Below are positions 17,558 to 25,685 of a DNA stretch of 64,000 nt, in pieces. The stretch spans positions 1 through 64,000 of the forward strand of contig NZ_JAFREN010000025.1 in NCBI RefSeq assembly GCF_017377505.1, read 5' to 3'. The position numbers were made by a program, and so were the translations under genes. The stretch comes from Enterococcus sp. DIV0212c (lineage in GTDB: Bacteria; Bacillota; Bacilli; Lactobacillales; Enterococcaceae). The notes beneath the pieces were generated by a model, which saw nothing but the letters and a program-made list of their open reading frames with translations, did not search any database and had not been told where the DNA came from. Every line of letters begins with the position of its first letter. Positions within the stretch are counted from its first letter, which is position 1.

Positions 17558-18364
17558 ATGAGTCAAGAAAAAGCGTTTAACATCAGCATTCTTGCTAGCG
17601 GTAGTACAGGCAATTCCCTTTATATTGAAACAGAGAACAAAAAGCTGCTTGTAGATGCTGGGCTGAGCGGGAAAAAAATTACCTCTTTACTGGCAGAAGT
17701 GGATCGTAAACCAGAAGATTTAGATGCAATATTAGTGACACATGAGCATCGTGATCATATTCATGGAGTAGGTGTACTTGCTAGAAAATATAAATTAGAT
17801 GTATATGCGAATGAAAAAACCTGGGCAGCAATGGATCCTATGATCGGAAATGTTGCTGTTGAGCAAAAACACATCTTTGATATGGGAAAAGTGCTAACTT
17901 TCGGTGATATGGATATCGAAAGCTTTGGTGTTTCTCATGATGCGGCAGCGCCACAATTTTATCGTTTCTTTAAAGATAATCGTTCATTTGTGATGCTGAC
18001 GGATACTGGTTATTGTAGTGATCATGTTCGAGGAACGATCAAGGATGCAGATGCTTATTTGATCGAAAGTAACCATGAGCTTGAGATTTTACGGATGGGT
18101 CCTTATCCGTGGAGCTTAAAACAGCGAATTCTCGGAGATAAAGGACATTTATCTAATGATGACGGTGCCTTGACGATGGCTGATGTGATTGGAAACCATA
18201 CTAAACGAATCTATTTAGGCCATTTAAGTAAAGAAAACAATACGAAAGAACATGCAAGAATGGCAATGGAGTCGATTTTAACCGAAAAAGGATTAGGGGT
18301 TAATTTTGATTTTAATGTCTATGATACAGATCCTGAATCGGCATCAGAATTATTTGCGATTTAA
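17558..18364 (+). CDS. walJ: WalJ/YycJ metallo-beta-lactamase fold hydrolase
   Basis: This 268-residue protein has the MBL fold metal motif THEHRDHIHG near 60-70, further ligands in FGVSHDAAAP, an Asp in LTDTGYC and His in LGHLSKEN. WalJ is in the cytoplasm; it has been linked to coordinating division with DNA replication and, in YycJ studies, to nuclease activity. It follows yycI by 50 nt with GGGAAGCG as ribosome binding site and completes the wal cluster. No htrA gene follows, unlike in some relatives. Confidence 0.9.
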   Translation: MSQEKAFNISILASGSTGNSLYIETENKKLLVDAGLSGKKITSLLAEVDRKPEDLDAILVTHEHRDHIHGVGVLARKYKLDVYANEKTWAAMDPMIGNVAVEQKHIFDMGKVLTFGDMDIESFGVSHDAAAPQFYRFFKDNRSFVMLTDTGYCSDHVRGTIKDADAYLIESNHELEILRMGPYPWSLKQRILGDKGHLSNDDGALTMADVIGNHTKRIYLGHLSKENNTKEHARMAMESILTEKGLGVNFDFNVYDTDPESASELFAI

Positions 18365-18412
18365 GTGAGCGTAGTTTAAAAAGTGTATCATGATTTATTT
18401 GTTTAGATGATA

Positions 18413-18460
18413 GGGAGCGGCAAAGCTGATTGATAGTTTTGTCTGCTTCTTTTTTGTTTC
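18413..18460 (+). terminator. Terminator of the wal operon
   Basis: GGAGCGGCAAA pairs with TTTGTCTGCTTC (one bulge, G-U pairs) and is followed by TTTTTT. Confidence 0.7.
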
Positions 18461-18503
18461 ATGAGGAATATCTTATAGATGTTTTAATAAATTCTGACTT
18501 ATC

Positions 18504-18597
18504 TTGTTTTTTTTCTAGGGGTGCAGTATAGTTAACTATATTTTTGAATGTTAAAAGAGTCATCGAAAAAGCTGTTTTTGTCGATGGTGTTTTAACA
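18504..18597 (+). promoter_or_regulatory. Promoter with -10-overlapping palindrome and a leader inverted repeat
   Basis: A -35 TTGTTT (18504-18509), 17 bp, and -10 TATAGT (18527-18532) form a promoter. The -10 is the left half of a perfect 14-bp palindrome, TATAGTTAACTATA (18527-18540). A long imperfect inverted repeat follows at 18550-18597 (GTTAAAA, CATCGA, AAAA against TTTTT, TCGATG, TTTTAAC) in the 5' leader. The palindrome is a likely repressor site for the permease pair; its GTTAAC core recalls AdcR zinc-repressor boxes, but the match is not exact. Confidence 0.55.
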
Positions 18598-18611
18598 GTA
18601 GGAGGAATTAG

Positions 18612-19520
18612 ATGTTTCAGTTTTTACCTCATTCAGTTTTGCAGATGGGTACTATTTTTTTGTCAATTGTCATTGAAGCGTTGCCGTTTGTCATGCTTGG
18701 TTGTGTGATATCAGGAGCGTTACATGTGTTTTTAACGCCTGAACGGGTTAAAAAAATATTACCGAAAAATAAATTTTTATCAATCATTGTTGGGAGTCTG
18801 TTGGGGTTCTTTTTCCCTTCTTGTGAATGCGGAATTGTCCCAATCGTTCATCAATTTGTTAAAAAGGACGTGCCGACATATACTGCGTTTGCATTTATGA
18901 TCACAGCGCCGATCATTAATCCGATTGTTCTTTTTTCTACGTATATCGCTTTTAGCAATTCAATTAAATTTGTTATTTGGCGTGTCTTGGGAAGTATGTT
19001 AGTAGCTTTAGTTGTTGGTGTTTGGCTAGCGTATATCAATAAAGAGCCTATTTTACAGAAAACAGCTACGGATACTGCGTGTACAATAGATCATGTGCAT
19101 CAGCATGAACATGAGAATAAAACACTTAAACATAAATATTGGTCTGTTTTAACGCATGGAATTGATGAGTTTTTTGATTCAGGACGTTACTTGATTTTCG
19201 GTTCTCTTTTAGCAGCTGGAATGCAAACATATTTACCGACAGGTGCCATTTTACAACTTGGGCATACAAAAATTTTAGCTATCTTGGTCATGCTTATTTT
19301 AGCGGCAACCTTATCATTGTGTTCTGAAGCAGATGCATTTATTGGTTCTTCATTGTTAAGCTTGTTTGGTAGTGGACCAGTGGTAGGTTTTCTTGTATTC
19401 GGACCTATGGTGGATATCAAGAATTTATTGATGATGAAACGTTATTTCAAAACGTCATTTATGTTAAAATTTGTTGGAATAGTTACAGTTGTTGTCAGTC
19501 TTTATGCGCTAGCAATCTAA
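18612..19520 (+). CDS. Permease, DUF318/YcgR-like (ArsP-type fold)
   Basis: This 302-residue protein has eight or so membrane helices in two halves, joined by a hydrophilic His-rich linker (about 155-175, HVHQHEHEN). Conserved polar motifs lie in the helices: PSCECGIVPI near 73-82 and LCSEADAFI near 236-244, both typical of the DUF318/ArsP permease family. B. subtilis YcgR is the model, and it is encoded next to YcgQ as here. The substrate is unproven; the His-rich linkers of both proteins suggest a metal. The next gene follows after 13 nt. Confidence 0.82.
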   Translation: MFQFLPHSVLQMGTIFLSIVIEALPFVMLGCVISGALHVFLTPERVKKILPKNKFLSIIVGSLLGFFFPSCECGIVPIVHQFVKKDVPTYTAFAFMITAPIINPIVLFSTYIAFSNSIKFVIWRVLGSMLVALVVGVWLAYINKEPILQKTATDTACTIDHVHQHEHENKTLKHKYWSVLTHGIDEFFDSGRYLIFGSLLAAGMQTYLPTGAILQLGHTKILAILVMLILAATLSLCSEADAFIGSSLLSLFGSGPVVGFLVFGPMVDIKNLLMMKRYFKTSFMLKFVGIVTVVVSLYALAI

Positions 19521-19533
19521 GGAGGGAAGACGA

Positions 19534-20379
19534 ATGATTCGATTTTTGATTTTAATTGGATATACAATGCTGATGATGTATTTGCAAGTATCGGGAAGAC
19601 TAAATCAATATATAAATGTACATTACGGCTACTTAGCGATTTTATCGATGATACTTTCGTTTATTTTAGCAATCGTTCAACTGATTCTTTGGAATAAAGA
19701 AGCGGACAAAACGTCGACAGAGCATCATGAGCATGATCATGATCATGACCACGGGTTGACTAAACCTTATCAACGAGGAATCGCGTATCTTTTATTATCT
19801 CTACCTTTGGTTGTTGGATTTATGTTTCCAACTATTAGTTTGGATACATCAATCGTTGAAGCGAAAGGATTTAATTTTCCTTTGAGTAAAGAGTCTGTGG
19901 GTGATCCTGATGTAGAGACGCAGTACTTAAAACCAGATACTAGCATCTATTTTGATAAAACAGATTACGATAAACAGATGAAACAAGCCCTAACGAGATA
20001 TATCAAAGATAACCATGTAGACGTCACCGAAGAAAATTATTTAGAAGTGATGGAATTGATATATACGTACCCTAGTGAGTTTATCGGAAAGACAATCTCA
20101 TATAAAGGCTTTGCTTTTAATTCTACACAAAAGGAACAGCCAGGTATGTTTGTTTTCCGTTTTGGTATTATTCATTGTGTTGCTGATTCAGGTGTTTTTG
20201 GCTTACTGACACATATGCCTGCAGGTCAATCATTCGAAAATAATGATTGGGTGGAACTTACTGGAACGATTCACTCTGATTACTATACGCCATTTAAACG
20301 GGAAATTCCTGTTGTTGATGTGACGAAAGTCAAAAAAGTAGAAGAGCCGAAAAACCAGTATGTATATCGTTCGTTTTAA
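19534..20379 (+). CDS. TIGR03943 family protein (YcgQ-like permease partner)
   Basis: This 281-residue protein has two N-terminal membrane helices (about 3-20 and 30-52), a His/Asp-rich loop (EHHEHDHDHDHG near 65-76), a third helix (about 85-103) and a soluble C-terminal domain (about 110-281) typical of TIGR03943/DUF1980. The soluble part, with FRFGIIHCVADSGVFG, is likely outside the cell. It is always found next to a DUF318 permease, which suggests that the two form one transporter. AAGGAGGG precedes the ATG. Confidence 0.82.
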   Translation: MIRFLILIGYTMLMMYLQVSGRLNQYINVHYGYLAILSMILSFILAIVQLILWNKEADKTSTEHHEHDHDHDHGLTKPYQRGIAYLLLSLPLVVGFMFPTISLDTSIVEAKGFNFPLSKESVGDPDVETQYLKPDTSIYFDKTDYDKQMKQALTRYIKDNHVDVTEENYLEVMELIYTYPSEFIGKTISYKGFAFNSTQKEQPGMFVFRFGIIHCVADSGVFGLLTHMPAGQSFENNDWVELTGTIHSDYYTPFKREIPVVDVTKVKKVEEPKNQYVYRSF

Positions 20380-20380
20380 T

Positions 20381-20420
20381 AAAAAAGTCCCAGCCAAAAA
20401 AATTGGCTAGGGCTTTTTTA
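20381..20420. terminator. Bidirectional terminator between the permease pair and the GNAT gene
   Basis: AAAAAGTCCCAGCCAA pairs with TTGGCTAGGGCTTTTTT (one mismatch), with A and T runs on both sides. Confidence 0.88.
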
Positions 20421-20428
20421 GTTAAAGG

Positions 20429-20857
20429 TTATTTGTTCCAAATCAGTTCGTATTCCAACTCATTGGTGGCATCTATTTGTTTGTTTACTAGTTGAAATCC
20501 TTGTTTCTGATAAAAATGCAAGGCATTCTGATTTTTGGCATAAACAGAAAGAGTCAATGTATTATAATGACTTTTAGCTTCCTGTAAGAGTTGTTGACCG
20601 ATTCCTTGACTTCGGTAAGGAGTTGAAACGAAAATTCCTGCAATATATGTTTCAACCATTCCTAAAAAAGCTATGATTTTATCATTTTTTACATAGACAT
20701 AAATTTCCGCTTGAGGTAATTGCTCTCTTACTGAATTGAGATTTTCCTGCCAATAATTTTCAGGAATAAAAGGATGAGCCTCTATATTAGACGTTAGCCA
20801 AATATTTAGGATTTCTTCTAGTTCCCTCGTTGTTAGATGAGTTATTTTTTTAATCAT
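20429..20857 (-). CDS. GNAT family N-acetyltransferase
   Basis: This 142-residue protein is a small GNAT enzyme. The acetyl-CoA binding motif A reads IFVSTPYRSQGIGQQLLQEAK (about 74-94, with the R/Q-x-x-G-x-G/A signature SQGIG), and motif B contains LSVYAKNQNALHFYQKQGF. It resembles the YjaB/YiiD-type small acetyltransferases; the acceptor is unknown. The ATG is preceded by AGAAAGGA. It is the last gene of a minus-strand series after the ThrE genes and is immediately preceded by an 8-codon leader ORF with an ideal ribosome binding site. Confidence 0.85.
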   Translation of the reverse strand: MIKKITHLTTRELEEILNIWLTSNIEAHPFIPENYWQENLNSVREQLPQAEIYVYVKNDKIIAFLGMVETYIAGIFVSTPYRSQGIGQQLLQEAKSHYNTLTLSVYAKNQNALHFYQKQGFQLVNKQIDATNELEYELIWNK

Positions 20858-20883
20858 ATGATTGTTATCCTTTCTAAATGAAA

Positions 20884-20910
20884 TTATGAAAGAACCGTTG
20901 TCGCACTCAT
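20884..20910 (-). CDS. Putative 8-residue leader peptide upstream of the GNAT gene
   Basis: A nine-codon frame encodes MSATTVLS and a stop codon, 26 nt before the GNAT start. It is preceded by AGGAGGTGA (20915-20923), the full complement of the 16S rRNA tail and the strongest ribosome binding site in this part of the window. Such short, well-translated ORFs upstream of acetyltransferase or resistance genes can act as regulatory leaders. No clear alternative stems were traced, so regulation is inferred from the arrangement alone. Confidence 0.45.
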   Translation of the reverse strand: MSATTVLS

Positions 20911-20944
20911 TTAGTCACCTCCTGAATATATGAATGAAGAAAAA

Positions 20945-21421
20945 CTATTCTTCTTCTTTTTTTCTGATCAAACTTAGGATCTCACGTTTTTCTCTAAAGT
21001 TGCGGATATTATGGTTCAATACTTCAGATAAAACCAATCCCAAAGCAATCGCACCGGCAATCATGACTGCTTGAACAGCTGAATAAACGGCGGTTTCATA
21101 ATTGCCAATAACTAGATTTCGCACCGCTTGATACGCAAGACCTCCAGGAACGAGTGGAACCATTCCAGGGATGTTGAAAATCGTAACGGGTAATTTTAAT
21201 ATTTTTGAACAAACAAAACTAACTGCAGCAACACTTAAAGCACCCAATAAGGAACCTAGTGCAGCGCTAGCGCCTACTTGCACTGAAAGCCAATAAAACA
21301 TCCACCCCGAAGCTCCAGATAATCCACAAGCAATCAGTGAACGTCGAGGAACATTGGTAATAATGGCATATGCTGCAGAGGCTAAAAAGCTAAATGAAAA
21401 CTGAACCATTAGATTGAGCAT
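20945..21421 (-). CDS. Threonine/serine exporter family, C-terminal half (ThrE_2, DUF3815)
   Basis: This 158-residue protein has five hydrophobic segments and the conserved stretch FNIPGMVPLVPGGLAYQAVRNLVIGNY, which is the DUF3815 signature. It represents the C-terminal half of ThrE; in Firmicutes the transporter is encoded as two proteins, the other being the gene just upstream on the same strand. Together they are predicted to export threonine/serine or similar small molecules. AAGGAGG precedes the ATG. The charged tail (FREKREILSLIRKKEEE) is cytoplasmic. Confidence 0.85.
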   Translation of the reverse strand: MLNLMVQFSFSFLASAAYAIITNVPRRSLIACGLSGASGWMFYWLSVQVGASAALGSLLGALSVAAVSFVCSKILKLPVTIFNIPGMVPLVPGGLAYQAVRNLVIGNYETAVYSAVQAVMIAGAIALGLVLSEVLNHNIRNFREKREILSLIRKKEEE

Positions 21422-21493
21422 GGCTAGTAAACCTCCTTAAGTTTAAATAATGAAGCGAGTTGACCGAATATTCTCGATGAGCTTCAATAACCA

Positions 21494-22246
21494 TTAATAA
21501 AATAATTGAAAAACAAAGGCAATTGCAAAACCGATCATCGAAGCCGTCATCATTGCTTCTGTTCCTCTGGAAACACCAGACAAATAGTGTCCAGCAAGTA
21601 AATCGCGTAAAGCATTGGTCATTTGAACTCCAGGGACAAGGGGCATGACACAACCGATAATGATCATATCTTGATTTATCCCTAATCCGATTTGGCTACT
21701 TAAAAGAGCAGCGCAGCCAATGAAAAATGCAGCAATAAATTCGGAGAGAAACTTGATGCGTAAAACTTTTAAACTGGAGTAATAAAGCCCGTAGCCTAAT
21801 CCTCCAATCAAACAGGTTAATGGCAGATCTGACCAGACGCCGCCAAATAAAATCATGATCGTACCGCTCACAACCGCAGCACTAACAAAACGTAGCCACA
21901 GTGGGAAAAATTTCCGTTCTTGCTCTAATGCTTTCAATTGTTCTAATAGTTCTTCAAGTGTGAAAAGTCCAGACACATATTCTCTAGAAAGTTGATTGAT
22001 GCGTGAGACTTTTTCCAAATTGATCGATCTATTTAAAATCTGAACCATTCGAATGGTTGAAGTGCCGTCTAATCCAACGAACAGACCGGTTTGCGTAACA
22101 TAGCTGACTAAGCGATAATCGCCTGAGGCCAAGGCGATGCGACTCATTGTGTCCTCGACTCGATACATTTCAGCGTCACTTTCCAGCATGATTTTACCTG
22201 CTAATAAACAAGTTTCTAAGACTTTTTCTATATCTATAGTTGTCAT
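21494..22246 (-). CDS. Threonine/serine exporter family, N-terminal half (ThrE, DUF1212)
   Basis: This 250-residue protein has a cytoplasmic N-terminal domain (about 1-115, with ESDAEMYRVEDTMSRIA and the TGLFVGLDG segment) followed by five membrane helices, the last containing GCVMPLVPGVQMTNALRDLLAGHYLSG. This is the N-terminal half of the ThrE exporter, paired with the smaller protein 72 nt downstream. The split form is normal for enterococci and bacilli. It is divergent from the DUF554 gene. Confidence 0.87.
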   Translation of the reverse strand: MTTIDIEKVLETCLLAGKIMLESDAEMYRVEDTMSRIALASGDYRLVSYVTQTGLFVGLDGTSTIRMVQILNRSINLEKVSRINQLSREYVSGLFTLEELLEQLKALEQERKFFPLWLRFVSAAVVSGTIMILFGGVWSDLPLTCLIGGLGYGLYYSSLKVLRIKFLSEFIAAFFIGCAALLSSQIGLGINQDMIIIGCVMPLVPGVQMTNALRDLLAGHYLSGVSRGTEAMMTASMIGFAIAFVFQLFY

Positions 22247-22359
22247 TTATTTACCTCACTCTTTAGTGATATCGTATTATCTATGATTAGTATAGTTGAT
22301 AATCACTTTAAAAAATAGCACGAGACGATAAAAATATAAAGAGGAATCAGATAGTTTGC

Positions 22360-22390
22360 ACAAACACTTGAGGGAGTGTGTTGTTTTTTC
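22360..22390 (+). terminator. Terminator-like hairpin in the leader of the DUF554 gene
   Basis: ACAAACACT pairs with AGTGTGTTGT (one bulged G) and is followed by TTTTT on the + strand. No + strand gene lies just upstream, so it could be an attenuator or end a short RNA. A TATAAT for the DUF554 gene lies after it at 22435-22440. Confidence 0.4.
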
Positions 22391-22480
22391 TTGAATTTTT
22401 AGAAGCAGAATTATCGTTTTTTCAGCTCTTATCGTATAATAAGAAAAATGGGTTGGAATAATTAGGAGCGGGTGAGGGAA

Positions 22481-23179
22481 ATGATTCTATTAGGTTCTTT
22501 GATCAATGGGTTAGCAATTGTATGCGGAAGTTTGCTGGGAGCTATTTTACGCAATATTTCCGAACAAATGAAAGATACGGTGACTAAAGGGATCGGTTTA
22601 GGTGTGTTAGTCTTAGGGATTCAAATGGCTTTTAAAACATCTTCTTTTATTGTGATATTAATTAGCTTGTGCTTAGGAGCGATGCTGGGTGAAGCTTTGA
22701 GAATAGAGGAAAAGATGAATGATTTGGGATTAAAGCTAGAAAAAAGTTATGCAAAACCTGGCAGTAATTTTGCTGAAGGATTTGTGACAGCATCATTGAT
22801 ATTTTTAATTGGTTCAATGGGAATCATTGGCGCGATCGAAAGCGGTGTAGCAAACAATCACCAAACGTTGTTTACAAAAGCTGTGATGGATGGTTTTTTA
22901 GCGATCATGTTGACAGCGACATTAGGTGTAGGAGTTCTTTTTTCAGCAATCCCAGTTTTTATTTATCAAGGAATCATTGCTGTATTAGCTAGTGTTTTGA
23001 TGCGTTATATTCCGAAAGAACTTCTTGATTTACTGATGGGTGAAATAAGTGCGATCGGCGGTCTGATGATTTTAGGGATTGGATTGAATATTATGGGACT
23101 AGCCAAAATAAGAGTATCAAATTATCTTCCAGGCATCCTGATTTTGATTGCGATTATTACGGTGCAATTTTATCTATAA
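22481..23179 (+). CDS. DUF554 family membrane protein
   Basis: This 232-residue protein has six or seven membrane helices and the glycine-rich DUF554 pattern: SLINGLAIVCGSLLGAILR at the N-terminus, GLGVLVLGIQMAFK near 40-55 and SAIGGLMILGIGLNIMG near the end. Its function is not known (B. subtilis YdfK/YqgA group). The ATG at 22481 matches the usual family start; an in-frame GTG at 22472 sits only 3 nt after AGGAG and is less likely. Confidence 0.82.
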   Translation: MILLGSLINGLAIVCGSLLGAILRNISEQMKDTVTKGIGLGVLVLGIQMAFKTSSFIVILISLCLGAMLGEALRIEEKMNDLGLKLEKSYAKPGSNFAEGFVTASLIFLIGSMGIIGAIESGVANNHQTLFTKAVMDGFLAIMLTATLGVGVLFSAIPVFIYQGIIAVLASVLMRYIPKELLDLLMGEISAIGGLMILGIGLNIMGLAKIRVSNYLPGILILIAIITVQFYL

Positions 23180-23211
23180 ACAAAGTAAAAAAAATTTATA
23201 TCGCAATAAAT

Positions 23212-23237
23212 GATGACAGAAAGGTGTCATCTTTTTT
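23212..23237 (+). terminator. Terminator after the DUF554 gene
   Basis: GATGACA and TGTCATC form a 7-bp stem, followed by TTTTTT. Confidence 0.7.
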
Positions 23238-23276
23238 GTGTTATGCTCGTCTTATAAAAGTGAAGGAGTGAAACAA

Positions 23277-23666
23277 ATGACAATTCAGTTAACAGAAAAA
23301 ACAATCAAAGGGGAAAAAATACGCACAAATAATCAGTGTTTGGATGAAATTATTGCCTTGTGGAGTAAAGTTCCATCGATGAAGCTAGATGGAGAGATTT
23401 TTGCGGTGTATTCAAACTATGCTAGTAACTTCAAAGGCGATTATGATTTATTAATAGGAAATGAACAAGCTGATTTTCCTGAAAGTGTTGTGATCAATTC
23501 TGGTGTCTATGAAGAAATTCTTGTAAAAAATGCTACCCCTGAAGGTGTCGGTGAAGCTTGGCAAGCAATTTGGGAAGATGAAGATCTGGAGAAAAGACGC
23601 ACCTATCAAAGTGACGTAGAACATTATAAAAAAGATGGTTCAATAGTCATTTATCTTTCTGTTTAA
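23277..23666 (+). CDS. GyrI-like effector-binding domain protein
   Basis: This 129-residue protein looks like a free-standing GyrI-like small-molecule binding (AraC-type effector-binding) domain: IIALWSKVPSMK, a FAVYSNYASNFKGDYDLLIGNE middle part and the end VEHYKKDGSIVIYLSV. Such proteins bind hydrophobic or drug-like ligands, or act as hydrolases of reactive compounds. There is no DNA-binding domain. The ATG at 23277 is preceded by GAAGGAG; the longer frame back to 23238 would start inside the preceding terminator's T-run region. It is monocistronic. Confidence 0.75.
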   Translation: MTIQLTEKTIKGEKIRTNNQCLDEIIALWSKVPSMKLDGEIFAVYSNYASNFKGDYDLLIGNEQADFPESVVINSGVYEEILVKNATPEGVGEAWQAIWEDEDLEKRRTYQSDVEHYKKDGSIVIYLSV

Positions 23667-23676
23667 CTCGTTTAAG

Positions 23677-23719
23677 GATCAGGAATAAAACTCGATGAGT
23701 TTTGTTCCTGATTTTTTTA
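23677..23719 (+). terminator. Intrinsic terminator of the GyrI-like gene
   Basis: ATCAGGAATAAAACTC pairs with GAGTTTTGTTCCTGAT (one mismatch) and is followed by a T-run. Confidence 0.9.
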
Positions 23720-23748
23720 TTCAAATCCAAGGGAATAATCGTGCTTTT

Positions 23749-23787
23749 TATGCATAAATATTTATTTAAATTGAATAAATTAATAAA
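23749..23787. promoter_or_regulatory. Paired ArgR/AhrC (ARG) boxes upstream of argC
   Basis: TATGCATAAATATTTATT (23749-23766) matches the ARG-box pattern at all but one constrained position. A second, weaker box (ATTGAATAAATTAATAAA, 23770-23787) follows after 3 bp, the spacing typical of paired ARG boxes. They lie just upstream of the argC -35, so arginine-responsive control by an ArgR/AhrC protein is expected. Confidence 0.65.
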
Positions 23788-23793
23788 AAACCG

Positions 23794-23822
23794 TTGACTT
23801 GTATGGTGAGAAAACTTATACT
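23794..23822 (+). promoter_or_regulatory. Promoter of the argCBDF operon
   Basis: TTGACT (23794-23799) and TATACT (23817-23822) have a 17-bp spacer; the start would be near 23829, about 37 nt before argC. Confidence 0.75.
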
Positions 23823-23865
23823 GTGTAAAACAATCAAAAAATCAAAAAGAAAAGAAGTGAAGTGA

Positions 23866-24897
23866 ATGAAGGTTTCAATTGTTGGTGTAACAGGTTATAG
23901 CGGATTGGAGCTATTACGATATCTTAGACAGCATCCATTCGTTGAGGTTGTTTCGATCCATAGCCACTCAATGAATAAAAAATCATTAGATACAGTAAAT
24001 CCACATTTGCAGCACCTCATTTCTTTACCCTTAGAAGAAATCAATCCAAAAAAAATTATGGAACAAAGCGAACTCGTTTTTTTTGCGACACCATCAGGGG
24101 TATCCAAGGAATTAGCTGCTCCATTTGTAGAAGCTGATTTTCCTGTCATTGATTTATCAGGGGATTTTCGGTTAAAAGAGCATGGAGCCTATGAGACATG
24201 GTATGGATTGTCTGCAGCACCAAATCATTTGATTGAAAAGTTCGATTATGGGCTAGCAGAGTATCGGCAAAATCCTCGCTCAAAATGGATTGCCAACCCA
24301 GGATGCTATGCTACAGCTGCGGAATTATCTTTGGCTCCATTATTGAGGGAAAATAAAATTCTGCTGGATTCTATTGTGATCGATGCCAAATCAGGTGTTT
24401 CTGGTGCGGGCAAAGGATTATCTCAAAGTACTCACTTTTCTGAAACACATGATAATGTAACGTTGTATAAAATGAACACACATCAGCACATTCCGGAAAT
24501 CATCCAACAATTAAAAGAATGGGCACCAATGCTAAATGCGATTCAGTTTTCAACTTCACTGATTCCGGTAACAAGAGGTATTTTTTTAACCGCTTATGCA
24601 AAGCTAAAAGAACCTATTTCTGACGAGAAATTAGTTCAGTTATATCAAACACAATTTAAAAACGATCCATTTATCCGTATTCAAAAGGTAGGGCAATATC
24701 CTGTACTTAAGCAGGTGATCGGATCAAATTACTGTGATATCGGACTTGCTTATAATCCAGAAACAACAATGGTCACTGTTGTAACAGTCATTGATAATTT
24801 AGGAAAAGGGGCAGCTGGACAGGCCATTCAAAACTTAAATATTTTTGCAGGATTTGACGAACGATGTGGGTTAGATAATCTACCAATTTACCCCTAG
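23866..24897 (+). CDS. argC: N-acetyl-gamma-glutamyl-phosphate reductase
   Basis: This 343-residue NADPH-dependent enzyme reduces N-acetylglutamyl-5-phosphate to the semialdehyde, the third step of arginine synthesis. It has the Rossmann motif VGVTGYSGLELLR at residues 6-18 and the catalytic Cys147 in ANPGCYATAA, plus DAKSGVSGAGK and the C-terminal GKGAAGQAIQNLN. Length is normal for type 1 ArgC. It opens an operon with argB, argD and argF; the usual argJ gene between argC and argB is missing. Confidence 0.94.
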   Translation: MKVSIVGVTGYSGLELLRYLRQHPFVEVVSIHSHSMNKKSLDTVNPHLQHLISLPLEEINPKKIMEQSELVFFATPSGVSKELAAPFVEADFPVIDLSGDFRLKEHGAYETWYGLSAAPNHLIEKFDYGLAEYRQNPRSKWIANPGCYATAAELSLAPLLRENKILLDSIVIDAKSGVSGAGKGLSQSTHFSETHDNVTLYKMNTHQHIPEIIQQLKEWAPMLNAIQFSTSLIPVTRGIFLTAYAKLKEPISDEKLVQLYQTQFKNDPFIRIQKVGQYPVLKQVIGSNYCDIGLAYNPETTMVTVVTVIDNLGKGAAGQAIQNLNIFAGFDERCGLDNLPIYP

Positions 24898-24932
24898 GAA
24901 TAACTAGTAAAAAAGTAAAGGGAGCGACAAGT

Positions 24933-25685
24933 ATGAAGAAGGTCATTGTTATAAAAATGGGTGGAGTAGCCAGTGATAACTTAACAAAATCATTTTTTTT
25001 ACAAGTTGATCAGTGGCAAAAGCAAGGCAAGAAAATCGTGATCATTCACGGTGGGGGACACTATATTTCAGAAATGATGCAGCGCTTAGATGTACCAGTA
25101 CAAATTCAAGATGGATTACGAGTTACGACTGAGGAAACATTGAAAATCACTCAAATGGTGCTGATTGGTCAAGTACAACCAATGATCACTGCACACTTTC
25201 AGCAAGAAGGCTTTTCAGTTGTCGGTTTAAATGCATCTTGCGGTCAAATTATTACAGGTTCATTTTTAGATAAACAAACATTAGGAGCTGTTGGAACAGT
25301 CCAAGAGATAGATACTGAGTTATTGGAGCATTTACTTGAAACAAACCATATTCCGATCATTGCGCCGTTGGGATTGACTGAAGCTGGAGAATGGCTGAAT
25401 ATCAATGCTGATCATGTCGCCTGTAAAGTTGCAGAAGAATTACAAGCAGAAAAATTATATCTCTTAACGGATGTTCCAGGTGTAAAAAAAGAAAATCAAT
25501 GGTTAAAAGAACTTTCTACACACGATATTTCTAAATTGAAAACAGCAAAAATCATCAAAGGCGGTATGTTGCCTAAGTTGGAAAGTGCAGTTGCAGCAAT
25601 CAAGGGCGGTGTGAAAGAAGTCCATATCACCAATAAGATCCAACATGCTGGAACAGTGATCAAGTTAAAGGAGGCTTACGTATGA
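24933..25685 (+). CDS. argB: Acetylglutamate kinase
   Basis: This 250-residue amino acid kinase phosphorylates N-acetylglutamate. It has the N-terminal Lys motif VIKMGG, the glycine loop IIHGGGHYISE near 38-47, the substrate segment GLNASCGQ, NINADHVACKVAEEL and the C-terminal IKGGMLPKLESA. It lacks the N-terminal kinked helix of arginine-inhibited ArgB enzymes, so feedback control by arginine is less likely. The gene overlaps argD by 4 nt. Confidence 0.94.
   Translation: MKKVIVIKMGGVASDNLTKSFFLQVDQWQKQGKKIVIIHGGGHYISEMMQRLDVPVQIQDGLRVTTEETLKITQMVLIGQVQPMITAHFQQEGFSVVGLNASCGQIITGSFLDKQTLGAVGTVQEIDTELLEHLLETNHIPIIAPLGLTEAGEWLNINADHVACKVAEELQAEKLYLLTDVPGVKKENQWLKELSTHDISKLKTAKIIKGGMLPKLESAVAAIKGGVKEVHITNKIQHAGTVIKLKEAYV

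Noticed and set aside
18413..18460. An htrA gene expected after walJ
   Set aside because: No protease-like frame is present; the operon ends in a terminator after walJ.
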